Positions 40,832 through 48,845 of a stretch of 50,945 nucleotides of DNA are shown here, in pieces. The notes under the pieces were generated by a model. That model had not been told where the DNA came from, did no database searches, and saw only the letters and a list, made by a program, of their open reading frames with translations. Position numbers and translations under genes: made by a program. The DNA is from an uncultured Muribaculaceae bacterium (lineage in GTDB: Bacteria; Bacteroidota; Bacteroidia; Bacteroidales; Muribaculaceae). The stretch is taken from contig CAJOFH010000015.1 in NCBI GenBank assembly GCA_905233845.1, positions 1-50,945 of the forward strand. The letters run 5' to 3'. Within the stretch, counting starts at the first letter, position 1, and each line of letters opens with the position of its first letter.

Positions 40832-41014
40832 ATGAACAACAGAGAAAACAATGCCCAGGAACAACAACGCTTGGGACAACTCAAGAATCTCGTCATGCTG
40901 GCCATCGCCGATGAGCACACGACCGCCCACATCGCCGATTTCCTCACCAGCGACACTTCTAAATTCGGGTTGATGCAGGTCATCACTTTCCAGGACCAGA
41001 CCTACCGCAAGTAG
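40832..41014 (+). CDS. Small hypothetical protein after hydE
   Basis: This 60-aa protein starts MNNRENNAQEQQRLGQLKNL and continues VMLAIADEHTTAHIADFLT. It is acidic and mostly helical with no signal peptide or Cys. It follows hydE by 18 nt in the same direction, so co-transcription is likely. I do not recognise it. It could be a small accessory or simply an unrelated short gene. Confidence 0.45.
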   Translation: MNNRENNAQEQQRLGQLKNLVMLAIADEHTTAHIADFLTSDTSKFGLMQVITFQDQTYRK

Positions 41015-41035
41015 TCCCTATCGACAGCGGGCTTG

Positions 41036-41365
41036 TTACATGTTGGGGCACTCCTCTTCCTCGTCGGTAACGACCTGCTCGCAGTCCTTGACCTCGCGGG
41101 CATTGTACTTGATTTTCTCAAAGCCCTTGATGATGTTCTCGACGGTGGTTTTGTCGGCGTCATAGGTGATTGTTACCGTCTGATGCTCAACGTCGGTGAC
41201 AATCTTCTTGATGCCCTTTTCAAAGCGGATGTTCTCCTTGATGCGCTTCTCGCAATTCTCGCAGTGCATCTGCGGCACGGTGGTGAGTACCACGGTCTTG
41301 ATGTCCTTGGCGCTGGCCATGCTCAGCGTGAGGGCAGCGATGAGTAATAATAAATACTTTTTCAT
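41036..41365 (-). CDS. Exported heavy-metal-associated (HMA) domain protein
   Basis: This 109-aa protein has a signal peptide (MKKYLLLLIAALTLSMASA) and one HMA domain with the metal-binding MHCENC (M-x-C-x-x-C). It ends in an acidic tail with a further Cys (EEEECPNM). It would bind soft metal ions, probably copper, in the periplasm. It is the downstream partner of the TonB receptor that starts at 43415; HMA protein plus receptor pairs are common in Bacteroidota. Confidence 0.88.
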   Translation of the reverse strand: MKKYLLLLIAALTLSMASAKDIKTVVLTTVPQMHCENCEKRIKENIRFEKGIKKIVTDVEHQTVTITYDADKTTVENIIKGFEKIKYNAREVKDCEQVVTDEEEECPNM

Positions 41366-41386
41366 GTCTCTCTTATCTTTTATCTC

Positions 41387-43415
41387 TTATCTAAAAAGGT
41401 TGATGCGGATGCCCAGATAGGCCATTGCCCCGCTCACGGCCCCCCATATCATTGTCGGCTCAAACGACTGGCTCCAGGGCCGGTCGGCAGCGATGATGGG
41501 ATTAGGCTGGCGGTAGTTGGTCAGGTTCTCGCCGCCCAGATAAACCGAAAAATGCCTGAACCAGCGGGTGACTTGGGCATTGAGTTGGCAATGGGCAGGG
41601 AAATGGGTGGGCCATGACAACTGGACGGGATTGTCTATATAGTAGGGGTCAGGCATGCGGCCGCTGCCGTTGAGTTGCAGTGTGACGTCAAACTGCCACA
41701 ACCCCAGCGGAGTCTTGTAGGACGCAGCGAACAGGCCCTTGCAACGCGGCGTGAGCGGTTTTTCGCGCAACTTGCCGTCATAGGTCGTCTTGACGTCGTT
41801 GTGACGATAGGCGATGGTCAGTTCCAGCCCCTCCACGACGGGATAGGACAAGTCTACCTGCCACGTGTGGGAGCGGGACTTGCCGTCCAGGTCGTTGATG
41901 AAGATGAGCCCAGGTGCCCGGTCCATATCGATGACCATCTGATGCTCAAAGCAGGTGTAATGGTACTCGGCATTGACTTTCAACAGCTTGCCCCATAGCG
42001 GGATGTTCCATGCCGAGGTGATGCCATAGTTCCAGGCGCTCTCCTGGTGCAGGTCATTGATGACGAGCAGGCGACCGCTGGCCAGCAGGTAATTGTTCTC
42101 GGCCAGGGCATGAGCGGTGCGGTAACCCTTACCTGCCGACAGGCGCAGGGTGAGGAACTGTGCGGGGTGCAGACGCAGGTGCAGGCGCGGGGTGACAAAT
42201 GTGCCGTGCAGGCTGCTATGGTCCACACGCACGCCAGCCATCAGGGTCAACACATCGCTGGCGGGCGTGAATGTGTATTGGCCATAGGCCCCCGTAACGG
42301 TCTCTTTCTCAACGAGATGGGTTAAGGTTCCATCTGCGACGTGCCTCAGGCGGTAATCTTGTGACAGGCGGTCGTGGACGACGCTCAGTCCCAATGACAG
42401 CGAGTGAGGATCGGTAAAACGGGTCTCAAACATCAGTTGCCCATAGGCATTGGTCTCATCGACATCATATCGCTTGTAGCCGTAGGTGCCGTCCAGATTG
42501 TGGAAGGCGGGTGGCCATCAGGGCGATGTTGGTGCCATGCTCGGCATTGAGCACAACGGCGTGTTTCATGTAGCCCTCGTAGCGGCGGGTCTTCAGGTCG
42601 ATGGCAAAGGGTACGGCTCCCTCATGATGAACCTTGGTTTGCCCGCTGTGGCGCTTCTCGTCGATCAGGGCCAGCCCACCATGGAAAATGTAACGGTCGC
42701 CCAGCCAGTCCCAGCGGTTCTGCAGATTGACTTGGCGTACATTGGGCTGGTCCAGGAAGTGGTCATGGTTGTGGTCCATGTCGGCCAGATTGTCCTCGTA
42801 GTGGGTCAGCAAGTTGGCATTGAGGCGAGGTGACAAGTGCAGATTACCGTCGGCATTGACCTCGATGCGGCCATCGCTGTTGCCGTACAGGTTCAGTGTC
42901 AAGCCTTGCTCGTCTTCGGGTTTGAGGTATTCCACGTCGATTTGGCCCGTGATGCCCTCATAGCCGTTGCGCACCGACGACGCCCCCTTCGACACTTGGA
43001 TGCTCTTCATCCACGGTCCAGGCACATATCCCAGAGCATATGGCAACGCGGAGCCGCGCCAGTCAGGCAGATTCTCGGCGAGCATCTGCACATAGGTGCC
43101 GCTCAAGCCCAGCAGTTTGATCTGCTTAGCTCCCGTGGCGGCATCACTGTAGTTAACGTCAACCGACGGGTTGGTGGTGAAACTCTCACCCAGGTTGCAG
43201 CAGGCGGCCTTGAACAGCTCGGCCTTGTTGATACGCATCGTGTTCTCGGCACCAGCCACACGACTCATGCCCGGCCGCCGTGTGGTGACCGTGACCTCAC
43301 CGATTTCCTGCATGGGCAAGCTGGTCGAGGTGGTGTCGGTAACGCTGGTCTGTCCCGCAGCCAGCAGCATGACCAGGGCCATGGTTATTGCTGCGATGAG
43401 CCGTTGATGTATCAT
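41387..43415 (-). pseudogene. TonB-dependent receptor (metal-type), split by a frameshift
   Basis: The N-terminal half (43415-42465) has a signal peptide, then MQEIGEVTVTTRRPG, NPSVDVNYSDAATG and MKSIQVSKGASSVRNGYEGI (plug). The C-terminal half (to 41387) is a beta-barrel ending GIRINLFR. Around 42502-42509 the frame changes: removing one base there restores MATRFHNLDGTYGYKRYD and continues through DETNAYGQLMFETRF. So one extra base breaks an otherwise intact gene; a sequencing error cannot be excluded. The start at 43415 is chosen because the promoter -7 box overlaps the more upstream ATG at 43448. It pairs with the HMA protein downstream. Confidence 0.85.
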
Positions 43416-43445
43416 AGCTGAAATCCAATTTCCTAAAATCAGAGG

Positions 43446-43453
43446 CAAAGTTA
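43446..43453 (-). promoter_or_regulatory. Promoter -7 box of the TonB receptor
   Basis: On the minus strand TAACTTTG fits the consensus. It places the transcript start near 43439, leaving a short leader before the ATG at 43415. Confidence 0.55.
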
Positions 43454-43498
43454 CAATTTATTTGTAAAATTACAGCTATGGAGAAACGAGAGTTGCAT

Positions 43499-43506
43499 TA
43501 TTTTTG
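43499..43506 (+). promoter_or_regulatory. Promoter -7 box of the nuclease-like gene
   Basis: TATTTTTG fits TAnnTTTG and lies 63 nt before the start of the PD-(D/E)XK gene. The -33 region is weak. Confidence 0.45.
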
Positions 43507-43569
43507 CAATTGGTTCTTCTGGGGATAGTTCATTCACATTTATAATAATCACTCATTCATAGAATTATT

Positions 43570-44694
43570 ATGTGCACCACAACAAGTACAAATCCAATTG
43601 TTGGAAATTTGATCGGATCACCAATGTTTAACTTGTCGTTGTCATCCAAGGAGTTGTTTCATAGCAATTTCCTCGCATGGCTCGGTAATAATCAAGGTAC
43701 AAAAGTTTTTTTTGAAGAAGTGATTAAAGACTTGGTAAATGACCCATATTTGTTTCCATCAAAGAATTGGACCGTAATGCGTGAGGATAAGCATTTTGAC
43801 CTTTGCATCAAAGATGGCAAAGGCAAAGCTAAAGATAATTATCTCCTGATCATTGAAAACAAGGTCAAATCGATTCCCATCAAAAAACAACTTGATGAGT
43901 ATGTGCAAAAAAGAGTCAACGGTAAGAATCCAAATACGAAATATCTATTGTTAACGCTGACTGAAAAGTTTGCTCATAGAACAAAGATTGACAAAGCTAT
44001 TAAAACTAATGGTTCGCCAAATAATTGGATAGTAAAGACTTACAAGAATCTTGCGAGTGTTATGTGGGATAAACAGGGTTTTGTATCAGATCCGTATCTA
44101 CAATCTATTTTGATGGATTATATTGGTTTTATTGAGAATTTGGATGCACTGGTTCGTCAATGGCAAGATGAAAAGATATTTGCACAAAAATGGGATAAAA
44201 TACCTAAACTGCAAGACCTTCATGCAAAAATACAATTTAGCAGATACTGTGAGAAACTAAAAAAAGAACTCTTATCAAAACTCCCTAATATTGAAGTATA
44301 TGACAATGATTTCATCCCCGAGATTATCGACTGTAGTAAGGTTTATGTCAAAGTCAATTGGGGTTATGCGAGCAAGGGGCAAGAAGGCATTTTTGACATT
44401 GAAATACCAGTAAATAGTTTGTCTAACCCCAAGATTGTAACTGGTCTTAAAAAGGACAGTGACGGCAAAGTAATAAATCCCTACAGCATTGAAATCCAAG
44501 TGCAAGGGCGTAATTATCGCCATGTGATTGAAACCCATACAACTAATCTAATGGGACCGGCCTTAAGAAATATTGGTTTAAGCAGTCCTTACACAGACCA
44601 TCCTGGCTTTGATTTTTTCTCTGATGATCCTTCTAAGCCGAATCTGCATATTCCGAACTATGGAATTTTAATATCTTCTTCCATAATGCTTTGA
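43570..44694 (+). CDS. PD-(D/E)XK nuclease-superfamily protein
   Basis: This 374-aa protein has the PD-(D/E)XK core in its first half: KHFDLCIKDG (Asp), then LLIIENKVKSIPIKKQLDEY with the E-x-K signature, and a following helix. The N-terminal part contains LSSKELFHSNFLAWLGNN, as in the PDDEXK_4-type family often found near defence genes or alone. The C-terminal 200 residues are unknown. The gene is more AT-rich than the neighbours on both sides, and has its own promoter. That suggests recent transfer. A stand-alone defence or repair nuclease is possible; no partner methylase is seen. Confidence 0.75.
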   Translation: MCTTTSTNPIVGNLIGSPMFNLSLSSKELFHSNFLAWLGNNQGTKVFFEEVIKDLVNDPYLFPSKNWTVMREDKHFDLCIKDGKGKAKDNYLLIIENKVKSIPIKKQLDEYVQKRVNGKNPNTKYLLLTLTEKFAHRTKIDKAIKTNGSPNNWIVKTYKNLASVMWDKQGFVSDPYLQSILMDYIGFIENLDALVRQWQDEKIFAQKWDKIPKLQDLHAKIQFSRYCEKLKKELLSKLPNIEVYDNDFIPEIIDCSKVYVKVNWGYASKGQEGIFDIEIPVNSLSNPKIVTGLKKDSDGKVINPYSIEIQVQGRNYRHVIETHTTNLMGPALRNIGLSSPYTDHPGFDFFSDDPSKPNLHIPNYGILISSSIML

Positions 44695-44715
44695 CAATTA
44701 ACGAGAATATTTTCC

Positions 44716-44757
44716 TATTACTTCCTTCCTACTTTCTACTTTCTACTTCCTACTTTA
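44716..44757. repeat. AGTAGGA-type repeat, third locus (other strand)
   Basis: TACTTTC/TACTTCC units are repeated about six times. On the minus strand this is AAGTAGGAAGTAGAAAG-like, the same theme as at 38032 and 38947. It covers the end of the truA gene, so the last codons of TruA (PYLK) lie inside the repeat. Confidence 0.55.
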
Positions 44758-45508
44758 GATAGGGGTAAGTGACGTTATACAGATACAACGCGTGGGCGGG
44801 CATTGAGGTGCCGGCTGCGCAGCGGTCTTTTTTCTCGATAATGCGGCAGAAGTCTTCTACTGTGATTTTGTGCATACCCACGTCGACGAGCGTGCCCACG
44901 ATGGCTCGCACCATGTTACGCAGGAAACGGTCGGCAGTGATGGTGAATACCCACTGCTCCACGTTGGTGTCGATGCACTCGCATCGCTGCCAATGAGCCT
45001 CGGTGATGTGGCAATTGTTGGTCTTCACGTCGGTGTGGAGTTTACTGAATGACGTGAAGTCCTCATAGTTCAGCAACCGCTTTGCCGCCTCATTCATCAG
45101 CTCAAAATCAAGCTTGGGATTGCATTGCCAGCTAGTAGCGCGCAGCAGTGGCGACTTGCCAGTGTGGGCTAGGTAGTGATAGGTGCGGCTAGTGGCGTCG
45201 AAGCGAGCATGGGCATCATCATGCACTGGTATCACCTTGTAAATGGCGATATCCTGAGGCAAGATGCCATTGAGGCTACGCATGAGCGAGTTCACATCAG
45301 CTATGGGCTGCTCAGTGTCGAAATGTGCATACATAGTGGTGGCATTCACACCAGCATCGGTGCGCCCTGCCCCTGTTATGGGCGTGTCGTGGCGCAGCAC
45401 CATAGCCAGTGCCTTCTCGATGGTCTCTTGCACACTCACATCGCGTGGCTGAATCTGCCACCCATGATAGGCCGCTCCCTGATAAGATAACTTCAAGAAA
45501 TAACGCAT
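44750..45508 (-). CDS. truA: tRNA pseudouridine synthase A
   Basis: This 252-aa enzyme modifies U38-U40 in the anticodon arm. The catalytic Asp51 lies in GAGRTDAGVNAT. The opening YFLKLSYQGAAYHGWQIQP and the later FTSFSKLHTDVKTNNCHI and FLRNMVRAIVGTLVDVG are typical of TruA. It starts 4 nt after the stop of the esterase gene upstream, so the two share a transcript. Confidence 0.96.
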   Translation of the reverse strand: MRYFLKLSYQGAAYHGWQIQPRDVSVQETIEKALAMVLRHDTPITGAGRTDAGVNATTMYAHFDTEQPIADVNSLMRSLNGILPQDIAIYKVIPVHDDAHARFDATSRTYHYLAHTGKSPLLRATSWQCNPKLDFELMNEAAKRLLNYEDFTSFSKLHTDVKTNNCHITEAHWQRCECIDTNVEQWVFTITADRFLRNMVRAIVGTLVDVGMHKITVEDFCRIIEKKDRCAAGTSMPAHALYLYNVTYPYLK

Positions 45509-45512
45509 TGCT

Positions 45513-46424
45513 CTATTTCTTCAAGAGGAACATAAATGGCACATCAAGGCGCTCGGCCCAGAACGTCTCCATGTGTTTGTGGCCCTCAAAAACAAGACTC
45601 ATAAAATGGTCTTTGTCCCATCCCAAGCCAGTAATCATTGAATCCATCAGGTCTTGATAGGGGCCATAAGAGCCGTCAAGCTCCACAGTGCCACGGTCCA
45701 TGTAAAGCAGAGCGGAGTTGGGCGCAGGCAACTTCTCTTTAACAAATTCACGGAAACCCGTTGCCCAAGCCTCATTGTCGAAAGTGGGGTTGTAGAAGTT
45801 CATCGACAAGTGTGTCGACATGCACACTGCACCACCGAACACCTCGGGATAATTGCACAGCGCATAGAGCGAAATCAATCCACCCATGCTCGAGCCCATC
45901 ACGAAAGTGTGCTCACGCGATGTCAACGGCTTATAGCGGCGGTCGATAAACGGCTTCACCTCCTCAACGAGGAAACGCAAGTATTCGTCGCCCTTATAGG
46001 CTGCGGTGTTCACTTCTTGTCGCTTATCGGCTGGCACTTTCCTGTAGCACATTGTAGGGAAATAGTCGTTGAGACGATTCTTGGTGTTGTCAACACCCAC
46101 CACAATGCATCGCCTAATCTTTTCCTCGGCAATGAGTCGTCCCATCACCTCGTCGACCTGCCACTCCTGCTTGTTCCAGGTAACAGCGGCATCAAAGAGC
46201 ATCTGTCCGTCGTGCATATATAGCACATCGCATGGTTCACCAATGGTATATCCATCGGGCAGCCACACCGTGACGTTGCGTGACTCAATGATTTGTGACT
46301 TGAACTCTGGGAAAAATTCCAACGATCCCGAACTCACTTTTTGTTCTGTGGCAACAGGCTCTTGTGCCCAGAGTGCCATAGCGCACATTATCGCCGCCAT
46401 AATAGATAATATCCTTATTTTCAT
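45513..46424 (-). CDS. Exported esterase D-type alpha/beta hydrolase
   Basis: This protein of about 303 aa has a signal peptide (MKIRILSIMAAIMCAMALWA). The hydrolase fold shows VTVWLPDGY, VLYMHDGQMLFD, the nucleophile VMGSSMGGLISLYAL, and a late His in FEGHKHMETFW. The family (putative esterase/S-formylglutathione hydrolase-like, also trehalose or ferulate esterases) is broad in Bacteroidota. A start at 46448 would add eight residues but lies upstream of the likely transcript start. It is upstream of truA in one operon. Confidence 0.87.
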   Translation of the reverse strand: MKIRILSIMAAIMCAMALWAQEPVATEQKVSSGSLEFFPEFKSQIIESRNVTVWLPDGYTIGEPCDVLYMHDGQMLFDAAVTWNKQEWQVDEVMGRLIAEEKIRRCIVVGVDNTKNRLNDYFPTMCYRKVPADKRQEVNTAAYKGDEYLRFLVEEVKPFIDRRYKPLTSREHTFVMGSSMGGLISLYALCNYPEVFGGAVCMSTHLSMNFYNPTFDNEAWATGFREFVKEKLPAPNSALLYMDRGTVELDGSYGPYQDLMDSMITGLGWDKDHFMSLVFEGHKHMETFWAERLDVPFMFLLKK

Positions 46425-46442
46425 AGTTTTTAAATTTATTTC

Positions 46443-46473
46443 TTGCAAAAATAGTAATTTTCTATTATTTTTG
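46443..46473. promoter_or_regulatory. Overlapping divergent promoters (esterase and peptide operon)
   Basis: On the plus strand TTG (46443-46445), a 20-nt spacer and TATTTTTG (46466-46473) form a full Bacteroidota promoter for the peptide operon. On the minus strand TATTTTTG (plus 46446-46453) is a -7 box for the esterase. The two -7 boxes are 12 nt apart inside the inverted repeat GCAAAAATA / TATTTTTGC. Confidence 0.65.
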
Positions 46474-46505
46474 CGCTATCAAGTAATAAAAAGGTTTGAA
46501 TAATC

Positions 46506-47180
46506 ATGAAAGATAACCAATCACGACGAGATTTCATTAAACGCCTTGCTGCCCTAGTGGCAGCAGGATTGGTGTCGCCATCTATTTTCTTCGGAGTAAA
46601 AGAAGGTTTCGAGGCCAATGCTGCACCTTCGGGCAATGGCTCATGCTCATCGTCTTACAGCTGCACTGGTGGCTCGGGAAAATGTGGCTCATCCTACAAT
46701 TGTAGTGGTCAAGGCGCTAATGGCAATGGAAAATGCGGCTCATCCTATGACTGCTCGGGTGGTGGTGGAAAGTGCGGCTCATCCTACAACTGTAGCGGAC
46801 AGGGAGCCAATGGAAAAGGCAGATGCGGCTCGTCGTACGACTGCTCGGGTGGCGGCGGCAAGTGCGGCTCGTCCTACAACTGCGCTGGCCAAGGCACAGG
46901 CCAAGACAACAGCTATGGCAGCAGCAAGTGTGGCTCATCTTATGACTGCTCGGGCGGCGGTGGACGATGTGGTTCATCTTACAACTGCGCTGGTCAAGGA
47001 GCTGCCGGTAAAGGCAAGTGTGGATCGTCGTATGACTGCGCCGGTGGTGGCGGCAAATGTGGCTCGTCCTACAACTGCGCTGGCCAGGGAGCCGAGGGCA
47101 AAGGTAAGTGTGGGTCATCATACGATTGCGCTGGTGGTGGCGGCAAGTGCGGCTCATCCTATAACTGCAGTGGGCAATGA
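46506..47180 (+). CDS. Repeat-type Cys-rich precursor peptide with twin-arginine leader
   Basis: This 224-aa protein opens with SRRDFIKRLAALVAAGLV, a twin-arginine (Tat) signal. From residue 47 it is made of twelve C-x5-C units: one CSSSYSC, then eleven CGSSY(N/D)C units in strict N, D, N, D alternation, with Gly/Ala/Ser/Lys linkers (short GGGGK after D units, longer GQG...GK after N units). It has 24 Cys in total, and every unit has a Tyr before the last variable residue. Its stop overlaps the start of a radical SAM enzyme by 4 nt, so it is very likely the substrate. I know no exact family for it. Thioether or Tyr-based crosslinks are possible products. Confidence 0.85.
   Translation: MKDNQSRRDFIKRLAALVAAGLVSPSIFFGVKEGFEANAAPSGNGSCSSSYSCTGGSGKCGSSYNCSGQGANGNGKCGSSYDCSGGGGKCGSSYNCSGQGANGKGRCGSSYDCSGGGGKCGSSYNCAGQGTGQDNSYGSSKCGSSYDCSGGGGRCGSSYNCAGQGAAGKGKCGSSYDCAGGGGKCGSSYNCAGQGAEGKGKCGSSYDCAGGGGKCGSSYNCSGQ
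46644..47177 (+). repeat. Coding repeat array of the precursor peptide
   Basis: Twelve units of TGY-GGC-TCN-TCN-TAY-RAY-TGY type, arranged as N/D dimers of roughly 25 to 30 codons per pair. Codon choice differs between copies (TCA/TCG, TAC/TAT), so the array has been under protein-level selection and is not a fresh duplication. Confidence 0.85.
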
Positions 47181-48460
47181 CACAGCAATGCCATCAATTG
47201 CCATCATGTGTCGAAGTTTTTGAGCGAAACAGCAAATTCGTATACATCAATCCCCAAGTCCCAGCATGGATTGTCACTAATGACTTGGGTAATATGATTA
47301 TGTCGCTGTTTGACGGCGACAATAGCATTGACGACATTGTCGACACTGTCACACTGGCCATAGGTGATGACAAACGTCAACAAATCACTGATTTTTGCAA
47401 TCATGTGCTCACTTCTGGAGTACTTGGCAACATCAAACATGAGGAGCATGTGCGCGACACAAGTCTGCACAGCGTGCATCTGTCGCTCTCGAGCCAGTGC
47501 AACCTGCACTGCAAGTACTGCTATGCCGCTCAGCGTGTCGAGAGCAAATTTCCTCGTCTTTCACTCGAGGAATATAAGCAAGTGATTGATGACTTATGTA
47601 ACATTTCAAGCAACATCACTTTCACCATCACTGGCGGTGAGCCATTGCTCAACCCACTGTGGCAGCCCATCGCTCAGCATATCAAAACCAAAGGCTGCAC
47701 TCTCCTACTCCTCTCTAACGGCCTACTTATCAACGACAAAAACATTGACTTCATAAAGCGGCACTTCGACCTTGTGACGCTGAGCCTCGACGGTCCCACT
47801 CGCGAGAGCCATCAACTGACACGCGGTGACAACTACGAAGCCGTAATGCGGGCAGTGAAGCTACTTGAGGAACATAATGTTGAGCACACCATTTCGATGA
47901 CCGTCACTCGCCTCAACATTGACCAAGTGGAGGCGATGGCAAGCAAGTTTGGAGCGAAGTTAAACTTTGCTCCACTGTTCCCTGTGAGCGACCTTGCAAA
48001 TGATGAACTGTCAATAACAGGCGAGCAATACTATCAAGCTTTGTCACAGGCCTTTGGCGTGGAACCGCTGGGATATTGTGAAGCGTCACTCGACCTCTCA
48101 AAGCAAGTAAAGAGCCGCAAGTGCGCCATTGGCGACAATGAAATCAGCATATCGCCCACTGGCGACGTATACCCATGCCAACTGCTGCACATGGAGCAGT
48201 TCCTGGCTGGCAACGTGCACGAGCATAACATCATCGACATTTACCACAACAGCGACGCATTGAAACGCTGCGCCAACCTTGACGTTGACCACATTGAGAA
48301 ATGCCACGATTGCGCCATCCGCTACATCTGCGGAGGTTCTTGCCGTGCACGAGGGTTCTACGAGACAGGTAACATCGCCAGCACTGGCGACTTCTGCCAA
48401 TACGAATTCTCGGCCTTCCTCGACGGCATCACCAAGATTTACTCGAGTAATGCGATTTAA
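47177..48460 (+). CDS. PqqD-domain radical SAM/SPASM peptide maturase
   Basis: This 427-aa enzyme has three parts. Residues about 8-90 resemble PqqD, the precursor-recognition fold (VFERNSKFVYINPQVPAWI, LFDGDNSIDDIVDTV). Residues about 98-300 are radical SAM with Cys108-x3-Cys112-x2-Cys115 (CNLHCKYCY) and FTITGGEPLLNP. Residues 316-407 form a SPASM domain with Cys at 316, 334, 376, 379, 385, 389 and 407 (including CHDCAIRYICGGSC), enough for two auxiliary [4Fe-4S] clusters. Such enzymes install carbon-sulfur, carbon-carbon or carbon-oxygen links in peptides. The 4-nt overlap with the repeat-peptide gene identifies its substrate. No peptidase or transporter gene follows; the Tat leader could provide export. 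Confidence 0.92.
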   Translation: MTQQCHQLPSCVEVFERNSKFVYINPQVPAWIVTNDLGNMIMSLFDGDNSIDDIVDTVTLAIGDDKRQQITDFCNHVLTSGVLGNIKHEEHVRDTSLHSVHLSLSSQCNLHCKYCYAAQRVESKFPRLSLEEYKQVIDDLCNISSNITFTITGGEPLLNPLWQPIAQHIKTKGCTLLLLSNGLLINDKNIDFIKRHFDLVTLSLDGPTRESHQLTRGDNYEAVMRAVKLLEEHNVEHTISMTVTRLNIDQVEAMASKFGAKLNFAPLFPVSDLANDELSITGEQYYQALSQAFGVEPLGYCEASLDLSKQVKSRKCAIGDNEISISPTGDVYPCQLLHMEQFLAGNVHEHNIIDIYHNSDALKRCANLDVDHIEKCHDCAIRYICGGSCRARGFYETGNIASTGDFCQYEFSAFLDGITKIYSSNAI

Positions 48461-48540
48461 AGCATAATCGAGCCAAGTTTTATAAGATTAACGTGAGCTT
48501 GACGGAAATAAAGCGTTGAATTTCAGTCGCTCCACCTGTT

Positions 48541-48656
48541 TGGGACACTTTTTGAAAAAAAACTTTTTACACCGCGCCGGGTTGAGTCTCACGCAAATAT
48601 CGCAAAAAGCGCGAATTGTTTATCTCGCAAAATAAATCAAACAACTGGAACAACTT
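48541..48656. repeat. Long repeat unit A, copy 1
   Basis: A 116-nt unit starting TGGGACACTTTTTG and ending GGAACAACTT is nearly identical to 48953-49068 (same length, a few substitutions). The region 48461-48845 otherwise holds no gene that I can support. Confidence 0.85.
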
Positions 48657-48754
48657 AAACCCAAATCGGTCATTAGGCGACGGAAAGTTATAATTTTTAT
48701 GTCTATTTATGCTATAATAGTTTTGTTTTGGCATCTTGACTTTGATAGTCTTTT

Positions 48755-48772
48755 GACGTAGCCCGCTACGTC
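48755..48772. terminator. Small hairpin in the repeat region
   Basis: GACGTAG and CTACGTC pair around CCCG (7 bp). T runs are weak on both sides. It could end the peptide-operon transcript but the distance from the stop codon is about 290 nt. Confidence 0.25.
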
Positions 48773-48845
48773 TTCAATTCTCTCAAAATCAATCTACTCA
48801 AAACAAATTCTATTCTAACATAAATCCTAATGACCGAATTGGGTT

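Noticed and set aside
46506-47180. Cys-rich protein as metallothionein or plain structural surface protein
   Set aside because: Not excluded, but tight coupling with a PqqD-radical SAM-SPASM enzyme makes a modified peptide substrate more likely.
46618-47223. Long open frames on both strands in the other frames of the Cys-repeat gene
   Set aside because: They arise because the repeat units lack stop codons in several frames. The chosen frame has the twin-arginine leader, the stop overlap with the enzyme and protein-level conservation.
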